Assembly: GCA_036276035.1 (NCBI GenBank)
Contig: DASUCM010000097.1
Location: 1-21,216 of the forward strand
Direction of reading: 5' to 3'
Source of the DNA: JACDAF01 sp036276035
GTDB taxonomy: Bacteria > Chloroflexota > Limnocylindria > P2-11E
DNA length: 21,216 nt
The notes beneath the pieces are model-generated. The model saw only the letters and a program-made list of their open reading frames with translations, had not been told where the DNA came from and searched no databases. The position numbers and the translations under genes were made by a program. Within the stretch, counting starts at the first letter, position 1; the number at the start of each line of letters is the position of its first letter. Positions 14,156 through 21,060 of this stretch are shown piece by piece.

Positions 14156-15405
14156 CGCGCGATGGTCCGGAGCGACCTCTTCTTCCAGCCGCGCGGCAGC
14201 ATGAGCTCGACGACGTCGTCGACGGTGACCGTGCCGAGGAGCTTGCGGTCGGCGTCGACGACCGGCACCGCGAGCAGGTCGTACTTCGCGATGAGCGACG
14301 CGACGTCCTCCTTCGACGTGTCCGCGTCGACCTTCAGGATGTGCGGATCCATGATCGTCGCGAGCCGCTCGTCGGGCGGCGCGACGACGAGGTCGCGGAG
14401 CGAGACGACGCCGTCGAGGCGGCCCTCGGCGTCGATGACGTAGAGGTAGTACGCGCTCTCGGGATCGGGCTTCAGCTCGCGGAGCCGGTCGATCGCGGCG
14501 GCGGCGGTGAGCTCCCGCGGGAGCGACACGAAGTCGGTGGTCATGATCCCGCCGGCCGAGTCCTCGGAGTGGGTGAGGAGGTGCTCGACGTCCTCGCCCT
14601 CCTCCTTCTCCATGAGCTCGACGAGCTCCTCGCGCTGCTCCTCGGGCAGGTCCTGCAGGAGGTCGGCGGCCTCGTCGGGCGCCATCTCGTCGAGGATGTC
14701 CGCGGCGCGCGCCTCGTCGAGGTCGCCGACGATCTCGACCTGCATCTCGGGGTCGACCTCGGCGAGCGCCTCCGCGGCGGTCTCGATGTCGAGCTGCTCG
14801 AACACGGCGACGCGCTCCTCCGCGGACATGTCCTCGACGATGTCGGCGATGTCCGCCGGGTGGAGGAGCGCGAGCTTCGCGTGCGGGACCGTGAGCCGCA
14901 CCTTCGCGTCGCCGGTGTCGATCGGCTGCACGAGGTTCCAGGGGATGATCCCGCGCGGGAGCTTGCGTCCGAAGACCCCGGCGAGGCCCTCCGCGAGGCC
15001 CTCGCCGCCGACCCGGCGGAGGAGGCCGCGCAGCCCGACGTCCGCGCCGACGAGGCGGAGCTGGCCCGCGGCCTCCTCGAGCTGCAGGTCGTTCACTCGC
15101 ACGATCTTCGCGCCGGTCGTGTCGACGATCTGCTTGTCCATGAGGTCGCGGCCGAGACGCAGCGCGTCGTCCGGCAGGCCCGCCTTCACCACCTGGTCGA
15201 GCGCGACGCGGACGCGGTAGTGGCCGACCTCGCGCGCGAGATCGGCCCAGCGGATGGCGTATTCGCCCGTCTTCGTCGTGACGATCGCCCACTGCACCGG
15301 CGGGAACTGGGCGCTCGGGATGACGGCGATGTCGATGAGCTTCGCCACCTCGTCGCCGCTCGGCCCGAGGATCTTCCGGTCCAGGATCTCGCTCAGATAC
15401 GGCAC
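14152..15405 (-). CDS. Soluble MgtE-N / CBS-domain protein with PRC-barrel-like N-terminus
   Basis: The 417-residue product looks like the cytosolic half of an MgtE magnesium transporter without its membrane part. Residues 1-120 hold two PRC-barrel-like segments (LSEILDRKILGPSGDEV... and GRDLMDKQIVDTTGAKIVRV), residues about 175-280 an MgtE_N alpha-superhelix rich in acidic residues, and about 283-400 a pair of CBS domains introduced by the characteristic SEDSAGGIMTTDFVSLP. Only 17 residues follow the CBS pair, so the five transmembrane helices of MgtE are absent. In MgtE these domains bind Mg2+ and gate the pore, so a role in sensing Mg2+ and regulating the coupled Nramp-type transporter is inferred. 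The start is GTG without a Shine-Dalgarno; AGGGTA on the plus strand gives a TACCCT -10 that would make the mRNA leaderless. Confidence 0.85.
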   Translation of the reverse strand: MPYLSEILDRKILGPSGDEVAKLIDIAVIPSAQFPPVQWAIVTTKTGEYAIRWADLAREVGHYRVRVALDQVVKAGLPDDALRLGRDLMDKQIVDTTGAKIVRVNDLQLEEAAGQLRLVGADVGLRGLLRRVGGEGLAEGLAGVFGRKLPRGIIPWNLVQPIDTGDAKVRLTVPHAKLALLHPADIADIVEDMSAEERVAVFEQLDIETAAEALAEVDPEMQVEIVGDLDEARAADILDEMAPDEAADLLQDLPEEQREELVELMEKEEGEDVEHLLTHSEDSAGGIMTTDFVSLPRELTAAAAIDRLRELKPDPESAYYLYVIDAEGRLDGVVSLRDLVVAPPDERLATIMDPHILKVDADTSKEDVASLIAKYDLLAVPVVDADRKLLGTVTVDDVVELMLPRGWKKRSLRTIAR

Positions 15406-15412
15406 CGCGCGG

Positions 15413-15418
15413 AGGGTA
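15413..15418 (-). promoter_or_regulatory. Possible -10 element for the MgtE-like/Nramp operon
   Basis: On the minus strand TACCCT ends seven bases before the GTG start at 15405, the same geometry as the leaderless MarR promoter, and no Shine-Dalgarno is present. No -35 hexamer is evident at 17-18 bp. It is a weak match. Confidence 0.3.
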
Positions 15419-15453
15419 GAGCACGAGGCCGTGAGGGGCTACGAGCAACGGGC

Positions 15454-15459
15454 TACAAT
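15454..15459 (+). promoter_or_regulatory. Possible -10 element for the TPR-protein operon
   Basis: TACAAT, close to the consensus TATAAT, lies 35 bp before the ATG at 15495 in the divergent gap. It would give a leader of about 29 bases that includes the Shine-Dalgarno GGAGG at 15481-15485. No clear -35 hexamer is visible. Confidence 0.45.
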
Positions 15460-15494
15460 GAGCGTCCCCATCTCGCTTCCGGAGGCGCTATTCC

Positions 15495-16340
15495 ATGCCG
15501 ACCGCTCCTGACACCGGCGTCCGCACCCGCGGCCTTGGCGAGCAGTCCATCCAGGCTGCCCTCGAGGCCGACTGGCCGCGCGCCATCGAGCTGAACAAGA
15601 AGATCCTCGAGGCGGTCCCCGACGACGTCGAGGCCCGCAACCGGCTCGGCCACGCCTACCTCGAGCTGAACAAGCTCGACGAGGCGAAGGCGGCCTACGC
15701 GGAGGTCCTGAAGCTCGAGCCGAACAACACGATCGCCCTGCGTAACCAGGCGCGGATCACCTCGCTCGTCGAGCACAAGACGAAGCCGCACCTCACGAAG
15801 ACGCGCACCCAGTCGCGGCTCTTCATCGAGGACATGGGCAAGACCGGCATCCTCCGCCTCATGAACCCGGCGCCTTCGCACGTCCTCTTCAAGTACTCGC
15901 CCGGCGCCGATGCCGAGCTCCGCGAGCAGGATGGCCTCGTCGCCGTGCACGCGCGCGACGGCGAGATGCTCGGCTTCCTCGAGCCGAAGGTCGGCCGCCG
16001 CCTCCTCGACCTCCTGAAGACCGGCAACCAGTACATCGTCGCGCTCGTCGCGAACGATCAGGCGAACCCGCGCGTCGCGATCCGCGAGACGTTCCAGAGC
16101 GCCGAGAACGCGCACCGGATCTCGTTCCCCGGCCACCACCGCCCGGCGGAAACGAAGGAGCGCGCCTACATCAAGGGCACGTTCTTCCGGCTCGGCGAGG
16201 ACGAGGACGGGGCGGACGAGGCCGAGACCGTCGACGAGACGCTCGAGGCGTCGGCCGACGACGCCGTCGACGAGGTCGACACGCCGGACGAGCGCCTCGT
16301 GGTCGAGGACGACGACGAGGATGACGACGCGGAGGAGTAG
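15495..16340 (+). CDS. TPR-repeat protein with acidic C-terminal tail
   Basis: This is a 281-residue soluble protein without signal peptide. Residues about 13-90 carry two or three tetratricopeptide repeats, seen as ALEADWPRAIELNKKILEAV, ARNRLGHAYLELNKLDEAKA and AYAEVLKLEPNNTIALRNQA. A basic linker (HKTKPHLTKTRTQSR) and a compact alpha/beta domain follow (about 110-235; LVAVHARDGEMLGFLEPKVG, then RRLLDLLKTGNQYIVALVAN), and the last 45 residues are strongly acidic with runs of D and E. The middle domain faintly resembles HIRAN-type DNA-binding modules, but I would not call it. ATG 15495 has GGAGG 9 bp upstream. It overlaps the lipoprotein gene by 20 bp, so the two are translationally coupled. 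Function unknown; a chaperone or adaptor role is typical of TPR proteins. Confidence 0.72.
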   Translation: MPTAPDTGVRTRGLGEQSIQAALEADWPRAIELNKKILEAVPDDVEARNRLGHAYLELNKLDEAKAAYAEVLKLEPNNTIALRNQARITSLVEHKTKPHLTKTRTQSRLFIEDMGKTGILRLMNPAPSHVLFKYSPGADAELREQDGLVAVHARDGEMLGFLEPKVGRRLLDLLKTGNQYIVALVANDQANPRVAIRETFQSAENAHRISFPGHHRPAETKERAYIKGTFFRLGEDEDGADEAETVDETLEASADDAVDEVDTPDERLVVEDDDEDDDAEE

Positions 16341-18114
16341 CCTCCGCCCGCTCGCGGCCTGCCTCGCGATCGCGCTCACGCTCGCCTGCACGACCCCGGA
16401 GCCGCGCGTCCGGCTGCAGGACGCGACCGAGGGCCCGCGCCTGGCGACCGCGGCGGCCGCCGTGCTCCTCCAGCTCTCCGCCTACGACTACGCGCTCGTC
16501 GGCTCGCTGACCGGGCAGCGCGACCGCGTCGTGTCGACGGAGCGGTACTCGACGGTCGCGCGCGACGCGGTCCGCGAGATCAACTCCATCGCGAGCGAGA
16601 CCGTCGCCGTGACCGCCGACACCGAGGGTCCCATCCGCGAGCGGCTCGTCGCGCTCGCCGACCGCCTCACCCTGCTCGGGCGGGACGTCACGGCGTACGC
16701 GGATGGCGGTGACGCCGCGGCGCTCGCGCGCGTGGTGGAGGGCGTGAGCGCCGGGTGGGAGCGTCTTCGGGAGCTCTCCGTCGCGATCCCCGGCGACGCG
16801 GACCTGCAGCGGACGCTGACGCGCGGGACCTCCTTCGTCGTGACCGCCCGGACCGTCCGCGTGTTCGCGCTGACGGTCGGCCCGTACGCGACGCAGGCCG
16901 ACGCGGACGCTGCGGCGCGCCGGATCGGGCAGGTGGAGAGCGTTACGCGGGCCTCTCCGTTCGTCGTGCGCGTCGGCACCTATCCCGACCGCGCCGCCGC
17001 CGACGCCGCCGCGGCGGCGCTCGTGCCGAAGGGTTTCGCGACCTCGTCCGTCTCCGAGGAGCAGCAGCACGCCTTCGCGCGCAGCGGGCGCGCGCCCGAC
17101 GTCGAGCTCTGGCGCGAGCCTGCCCGCTTCTTCGACACCGCAGGCGGCGCGCGTCGCGTCGCGGTCTCGCCGGACGGCGCCTGGCTCGCGACCGGCAGCG
17201 ACGACGGGACCGTCGCGATCTTCTCGGGGGACGGGCAGCTGCGCGCGCTCCCGAAGTTCAACGCCGGGATCGCCCACCTCGTCTTCTCCGACGACAGCGC
17301 GTGGCTCTTCGCCGGCGGCGTGACGCTCGCGAACCTGCGCGTCCCGTCCGGGGCCGCGTTCGGCACGACGCTGCGCCTGCCGAACGCGGCGACCCAGGCC
17401 GTCTTCGTCCCCGCCGCACGCGCGTTCGCGGCGTCGTCGAGAGGGCCGACCGGGCTTCCCGGCGGCGGGGGAGGGCTCGTCGCCGGCCGCGCCCCCGACG
17501 GCGCGACGCTCGGTGCGCCGTTCCCCCTGATCACGCCCGCGGCGGGCTCCGTCCTCGCCGCCTCGGTGGCCGGGGAGCTGTACATCGCGACTCCGGCGTC
17601 CGGCGGCGCGGGCACGGACATCGAGGTCTTTCGTGTCGGGGCGGAGCGCTTCCCGCGCGGCATCGTGCGCCTGCCCGGCACGGTCCGCTCGCTCGCCATC
17701 GACCCGACGGGCACGCGCGCGGCCGCGCTGACGGACCAGGGCGTCGTGCGCTTCGGGCCGCGGGACGGCGATCCCGCGAAGACCGTGAGCACGGTCGCTC
17801 CGGCCGCCGCGCGCGAGATCGCGTTCGGGGCGGACAGCGCGCTGTACGTCCTCGAGCCGACGCGGCTCCTCGCGCTCGAGCCGACCGGCCAGCCCCGCTG
17901 GACCGCCGCGCTCACCGACGGTCGCCGCCTCGTCGCGGCGAAGCGGATCATCGTCCTCGACGGGACCGAGCGGCTCCTCGCGCTCGACGCGGCGGGCCGG
18001 CCGGAGGAGCTCGGTACTGGCGGCACGATCCAGGACATCTCGGCGTCCGCGGACGGCGTCCGCGTCGCCGCGCTCGTCGACGCCAGGAGGGCCGTACTCT
18101 TCACCTTGCCTTGA
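16321..18114 (+). CDS. Lipoprotein with tandem SPOR-like modules and beta-propeller
   Basis: The 597-residue product begins with a lipoprotein signal: basic MTTRRSSLR, a hydrophobic stretch and lipobox LTLAC with Cys23. A helical region (about 30-165) precedes two short modules with the SPOR pattern, VRVFALTVGPYATQADADAA and FVVRVGTYPDRAAADAAAAA (about residues 175-245); SPOR domains bind denuded peptidoglycan. The rest (about 255-597) is a propeller with WD40/PQQ-like blades such as RRVAVSPDGAWLATGSDDGT, AIDPTGTRAAALTDQG and DISASADGVRVAALVDA. The start overlaps the TPR-protein gene by 20 bp, and the stop TGA overlaps the TTG start of the next gene. It probably acts on the outer side of the membrane at the cell wall. 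The SPOR call is by pattern only and the role is unknown. Confidence 0.75.
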   Translation: MTTRRSSLRPLAACLAIALTLACTTPEPRVRLQDATEGPRLATAAAAVLLQLSAYDYALVGSLTGQRDRVVSTERYSTVARDAVREINSIASETVAVTADTEGPIRERLVALADRLTLLGRDVTAYADGGDAAALARVVEGVSAGWERLRELSVAIPGDADLQRTLTRGTSFVVTARTVRVFALTVGPYATQADADAAARRIGQVESVTRASPFVVRVGTYPDRAAADAAAAALVPKGFATSSVSEEQQHAFARSGRAPDVELWREPARFFDTAGGARRVAVSPDGAWLATGSDDGTVAIFSGDGQLRALPKFNAGIAHLVFSDDSAWLFAGGVTLANLRVPSGAAFGTTLRLPNAATQAVFVPAARAFAASSRGPTGLPGGGGGLVAGRAPDGATLGAPFPLITPAAGSVLAASVAGELYIATPASGGAGTDIEVFRVGAERFPRGIVRLPGTVRSLAIDPTGTRAAALTDQGVVRFGPRDGDPAKTVSTVAPAAAREIAFGADSALYVLEPTRLLALEPTGQPRWTAALTDGRRLVAAKRIIVLDGTERLLALDAAGRPEELGTGGTIQDISASADGVRVAALVDARRAVLFTLP

Positions 18115-20501
18115 GCGCTCCGGAGCGGATCCAGAGCTTCGTCCCCTTGGAGTCGGTACCCCTTCCGCGTCCTCTGCACCGGTTCGGCGGCGCGTTCCCC
18201 ACGCTCCTCGCCGAGACGTACGCGAGCGCGTACACCTCGCCCGGCGCGGTCATCCTCGATCCGCTCGCGCGTCCGTGCTCCGCCGCGGACGCCGTCGAGG
18301 GCGTCGGGACGCGCCGGGGCGCCGGCCGCTCGCCGCAGCCCCTCGGCGAGTGGGCGCGGGGCGCGATCGCGGCAGCGCCCGGCGCGGACGAGCTCACTGC
18401 GGCGCTCGAGTCGGTCGCGGGAAGTGCGCTCGCTGGCGTCGCGCACCGCGTCGCCATGCGCGAGCTCTACGCCTCGCGCTGCGCGACGTGCCGCGGCCCC
18501 GTCGTCGTCGAGGCCTTCCTCTGGGAGCGCGACGCGCCGACGCCCTCGAAGAAGGCGTTCCGCTGCGCGATCTGCGCGCGCGAGGGCCGCGCGCTGCTCA
18601 TGGAGAGCGTGTCCGAAGAGGATCTCGCGCGCTCGCGCGCGATCGACGCGAAAGGCATCTCGTTCTGGCAGTTCGTCGAGCGGTTCGGCGGCGAGCCCGA
18701 GGCCCAGTCCCTCGGCGCGACGGTCGCGTCGCTCTTCACGCCGCGCAACCTCGCGGCGATCATGGGCACGCTCCGCGCGGTCGAGACGTCCGGCAGCGAC
18801 GGTCCGGTCCGCGACCTCCTGAAGCTCGCGCTGCTGGAGGTGCTCGTCGGCGGCAGCTGCCTGAACGCGCTCGCCGGCCACGCGACCGCGCTGCGGATCG
18901 AGAAGGCCCGGGCACGGCGCGGTCATGCGTCGCAGTTCCGCGAGATCAACGTCTGGCTCGAATACGAGCGCACCGTGCGTGACCTCGCCGCGTGGCTCGC
19001 GACGCGGCCGCGCCGTACCCGCCAGGTGCAGCCGGCCGACGGCCCGGCGGACCTCGCGCTCTTCGAGGCGCCGGCGGAGGACGCGCTCGGCGCGTGGACC
19101 TACGTCGCGAGCGTGCTGTTCCTTGGCGCGAAGGCGGCGCGGCCGCTCGACGCCGGGGACGGGCGACTCGCCGCGCGCGAGCGCCTCCTCCGGCTGTCGC
19201 GCCACGCCTTCCTCGACGCGCATCGCGGCTCGCGACCGGACGCGCCCGCCGTGGTCTACCTGCCGCGCGCCGAGGCCGCGTCCGTCGCCGCGGTCGCGCT
19301 CGCCGGCGCCGGTGTCGGCTACCGCCTGCGCGGGATCCTCTACCAGGAGGACGCGCTCCCGAGCGCGTACGGCGGTGCCGCGGCCGTCCTCGATTTCGAT
19401 CGCGAGGTGCCGCTGCTGAAGGACCAGGCGCCCGCCGACGCGGTGGGGATCGAGGAGACGATCCGGCAAGGCGTGCGCGACGCGATCGCCGCCCGCGGCC
19501 GGCCGGTCTCGAGCGACCTCGCCGCCGCCGCGGCGCTCGAGGCGCTCGCGAAGCGGCGCCTCCTCGCGCCGATCGCCCTCGCGCGCGCGGGCGGCGTGAG
19601 CGAGCTCGAGCTGTTCCTCGACCACTTCAAGTCCGCGCTCGCGGACGGCAGGCGCACCGGCATCGAGCGCGTCGCCAAGGGTGAGGACGCGGAGTACGCG
19701 CTCACGACGGCGCAGCCGGACCAGTCCCCGCTCGAGGACCGCGTCGAGTGGGGGGTCTGGACGCTCCTCTCAGCGGCGCGCGACGTCGACACGCGCACGC
19801 TGCTCCGCCGCGCCTATGGCCTCTTCCGCGGGATCGAGACACCCGATCGCGAGCTCGTGCAGCGCTGCCTCGCGTCCTACGGCGTGCAGGGCGACGACGG
19901 CCGCTGGCGGCTCCGCGAGGAGGACGGGCTCGTGCTGCGCCAGGCCGAGCAGACGACGCTCGCCGCGACGCTCGCGGACGCGGGCCACCGGCTCGGCTTC
20001 AAGGTCCGCTTCGGCCGCGAGCTGCGCCGCCGTCCGCTCCCCGCGCCGCTCGCATCGCGCGGGAGCATCCTCGCGGACCTGCTCAACGACGCGGACCGCC
20101 AGGCGCCGCTGACGCGGTCGGTCCGCGGCGGATCGGACGCGCTCGATCTCGTCGACGTCGTCTGGTACGACCGCGCACGGATGACATTCCTCTGGCAGCT
20201 CGACTGGACCGCGCGGGCGCATCGGAGCGTCGTCGCGCTCGGCGAGGCGATCCCCGACGACGACCGCGTCTTCCGCTTCTACGCCGTCGCGGACGCGCGC
20301 CAGGCCCTCCTCGCCTGGAAGCTGGGCCGCCTGCCCCAGGTCGCCGAGGCCGTGCGGAAGCGGGGCTGGCGGCTCGTGAAATGGGAGCCTTTGCGCCGGT
20401 TCGCCTCCGACCCTGGCGCAGAACTTGCCGATTTGGAGCCGGTACTCGGTCTGGATCCGGGGGTGGAACAAGCCGGGCAGCAGTTGGTGTTCCAATGGTG
20501 A
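18111..20501 (+). CDS. Large DNA-methyltransferase-like protein with zinc ribbon and lost catalytic motifs
   Basis: This 796-residue protein starts at TTG 18111, overlapping the upstream stop (TTGA). The N-terminus PLHRFGGAFPTLLAETYASA then AYTSPGAVILDPLARP (50-55) has the layout of N6/N4 DNA methyltransferases around motif I, but DPFAGSGT is replaced by DPLARPCS and no NPPY/DPPY motif is found anywhere. A zinc-ribbon-like CxxC...CxxC (Cys124, 127, 152, 155) follows, then TVASLFTPRNLAAIMGTLRA and REINVWLEYER, both typical of the zinc-ribbon methylase family. The C-terminal VDVVWYDRARMTFLWQLDWT (about 680-700) resembles the VDVxW...FEVE segment of restriction-endonuclease-like domains with the acidic residue changed. 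I infer an inactive derivative; a divergent active enzyme is possible. Thioredoxin lies 39 bp downstream. Confidence 0.55.
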   Translation: MSAPERIQSFVPLESVPLPRPLHRFGGAFPTLLAETYASAYTSPGAVILDPLARPCSAADAVEGVGTRRGAGRSPQPLGEWARGAIAAAPGADELTAALESVAGSALAGVAHRVAMRELYASRCATCRGPVVVEAFLWERDAPTPSKKAFRCAICAREGRALLMESVSEEDLARSRAIDAKGISFWQFVERFGGEPEAQSLGATVASLFTPRNLAAIMGTLRAVETSGSDGPVRDLLKLALLEVLVGGSCLNALAGHATALRIEKARARRGHASQFREINVWLEYERTVRDLAAWLATRPRRTRQVQPADGPADLALFEAPAEDALGAWTYVASVLFLGAKAARPLDAGDGRLAARERLLRLSRHAFLDAHRGSRPDAPAVVYLPRAEAASVAAVALAGAGVGYRLRGILYQEDALPSAYGGAAAVLDFDREVPLLKDQAPADAVGIEETIRQGVRDAIAARGRPVSSDLAAAAALEALAKRRLLAPIALARAGGVSELELFLDHFKSALADGRRTGIERVAKGEDAEYALTTAQPDQSPLEDRVEWGVWTLLSAARDVDTRTLLRRAYGLFRGIETPDRELVQRCLASYGVQGDDGRWRLREEDGLVLRQAEQTTLAATLADAGHRLGFKVRFGRELRRRPLPAPLASRGSILADLLNDADRQAPLTRSVRGGSDALDLVDVVWYDRARMTFLWQLDWTARAHRSVVALGEAIPDDDRVFRFYAVADARQALLAWKLGRLPQVAEAVRKRGWRLVKWEPLRRFASDPGAELADLEPVLGLDPGVEQAGQQLVFQW

Positions 20502-20527
20502 ACGCGACGGCCGTGGGCCGGACGAAC

Positions 20528-20533
20528 AAGGAG
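20528..20533 (+). promoter_or_regulatory. Shine-Dalgarno AAGGAG deciding a TTG start
   Basis: AAGGAG lies 7 bp before TTG 20541, the only start that fits thioredoxin. An ATG inside this region (20534) is followed at once by TGA, so it is not used. Confidence 0.75.
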
Positions 20534-20540
20534 ATGTGAA

Positions 20541-20876
20541 TTGGGGAAGCCGACCCAGATCAGTGACGCGAATTTCGAGCAGGAAGTCCTGAAGTCCGAC
20601 AAGCCGGTCCTCGTCGACTTCTGGGCGACCTGGTGCGGACCGTGCCGCATGGTCGGCCCCGTCCTCGAGGAGATCGCCGCCGAGAACGACACGTTCAAGA
20701 TCGCGAAGCTTGACATCGACGCGAACCCGATCACGCCCGGACGCTTCAGCGTCCGCGCGATCCCGACCATGATCCTGTTCAAGGACGGCCGCGAGGCGCA
20801 GCGCGTCGTCGGCTACCAGCCGAAGCACAAGCTCCTCGAGCAACTGCAGCAGCACGTCGGAGCGGCCAAGGCGTAG
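20541..20876 (+). CDS. trxA: Thioredoxin
   Basis: This 111-residue protein is a single-domain thioredoxin, a cytoplasmic dithiol carrier that reduces protein disulfides and is itself recycled by thioredoxin reductase. The active site WCGPC is at residues 31-35 (Cys32 and Cys35), preceded by KPVLVDFWAT, and the conserved cis-proline is Pro75 in RAIPTMILFKDG, followed by GYQPKHKLLEQLQQHV. Length and motifs are standard. The segment ANPITPGRFSVRAIPT replaces the usual NPETASKYGIRSIPT, which is mild variation. It starts at TTG with a strong Shine-Dalgarno at 20528-20533 and follows the methyltransferase-like gene by 39 bp, so it may share that transcript. There is no reductase gene in the window. 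Confidence 0.96.
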   Translation: MGKPTQISDANFEQEVLKSDKPVLVDFWATWCGPCRMVGPVLEEIAAENDTFKIAKLDIDANPITPGRFSVRAIPTMILFKDGREAQRVVGYQPKHKLLEQLQQHVGAAKA

Positions 20877-20900
20877 CGGGCGCTCTTCTCGCCGCGCGGT

Positions 20901-20917
20901 CCCGCGTCCGCCGCGGG
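20901..20917 (+). terminator. Possible hairpin after trxA
   Basis: CCCGCG-tccgc-CGCGGG is a perfect 6-bp stem with a 5-base loop, 25 bp after the trxA stop and just before the selC -10 candidate. It is not followed by a T-run, so intrinsic termination is doubtful in DNA this GC-rich. Confidence 0.25.
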
Positions 20918-20923
20918 TAGACT
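20918..20923 (+). promoter_or_regulatory. Possible -10 element for selC
   Basis: TAGACT lies 26 bp before the tRNA 5' end in the 73-bp gap after trxA. The -35 position holds only GC-rich sequence, so this is a weak call. Confidence 0.35.
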
Positions 20924-20949
20924 CACGCCATTCGCGCCGACATCCCCAT

Positions 20950-21044
20950 GAGAGCGCGGGGGCTCCGGTGAGTCCCTCGGTCTTCAAAACCGTTGACGGG
21001 GCGTTTGCGCGTTCCGTGGTGGGTTCGACTCCCATGCGCTCTCG
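20950..21044 (+). tRNA. selC: tRNA-Sec (anticodon TCA)
   Basis: This is the selenocysteine tRNA, which decodes UGA when a SECIS element and SelB are present. The acceptor stem GAGAGCGC (20950-20957) pairs perfectly with GCGCTCTC (21036-21043) over 8 bp, and the T arm GTGGG-TTCGACT-CCCAT follows with a 5-bp stem, so the 8/5 bacterial Sec pattern is met. The D arm is the long 6-bp type (GGGGCT with AGTCCC, loop CCGGTG), as in tRNA-Sec. The anticodon loop CTTCAAA has TCA at 20984-20986, and a long variable arm is present at about 20996-21017. The discriminator is G21044 and no CCA is encoded, so CCA is added later. selA, selB and selD are not in the window. Confidence 0.93.
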
Positions 21045-21060
21045 CTGAGTGCGGATCTGA

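Noticed and set aside
14156..15448. N-terminal extension of the Nramp gene to about 845 residues
   Set aside because: The extra sequence is a frame-shifted shadow of the MgtE-like gene; the transporter homology begins right after GTG 14155.
16755..18110. Upstream extension of the methyltransferase-like gene by about 450 codons
   Set aside because: The extension is an Arg-rich shadow of the lipoprotein gene; recognisable sequence begins after the TTGA overlap at 18111.
20508..20520. CGGCC-gtg-GGCCG hairpin before trxA as a terminator
   Set aside because: The stem is only 5 bp with a 3-base loop and no T-run, and it lies just before the trxA Shine-Dalgarno.
20541..20876. Thioredoxin as a selenoprotein, given the neighbouring selC
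   Set aside because: Its active site is WCGPC with two cysteine codons and no in-frame TGA.
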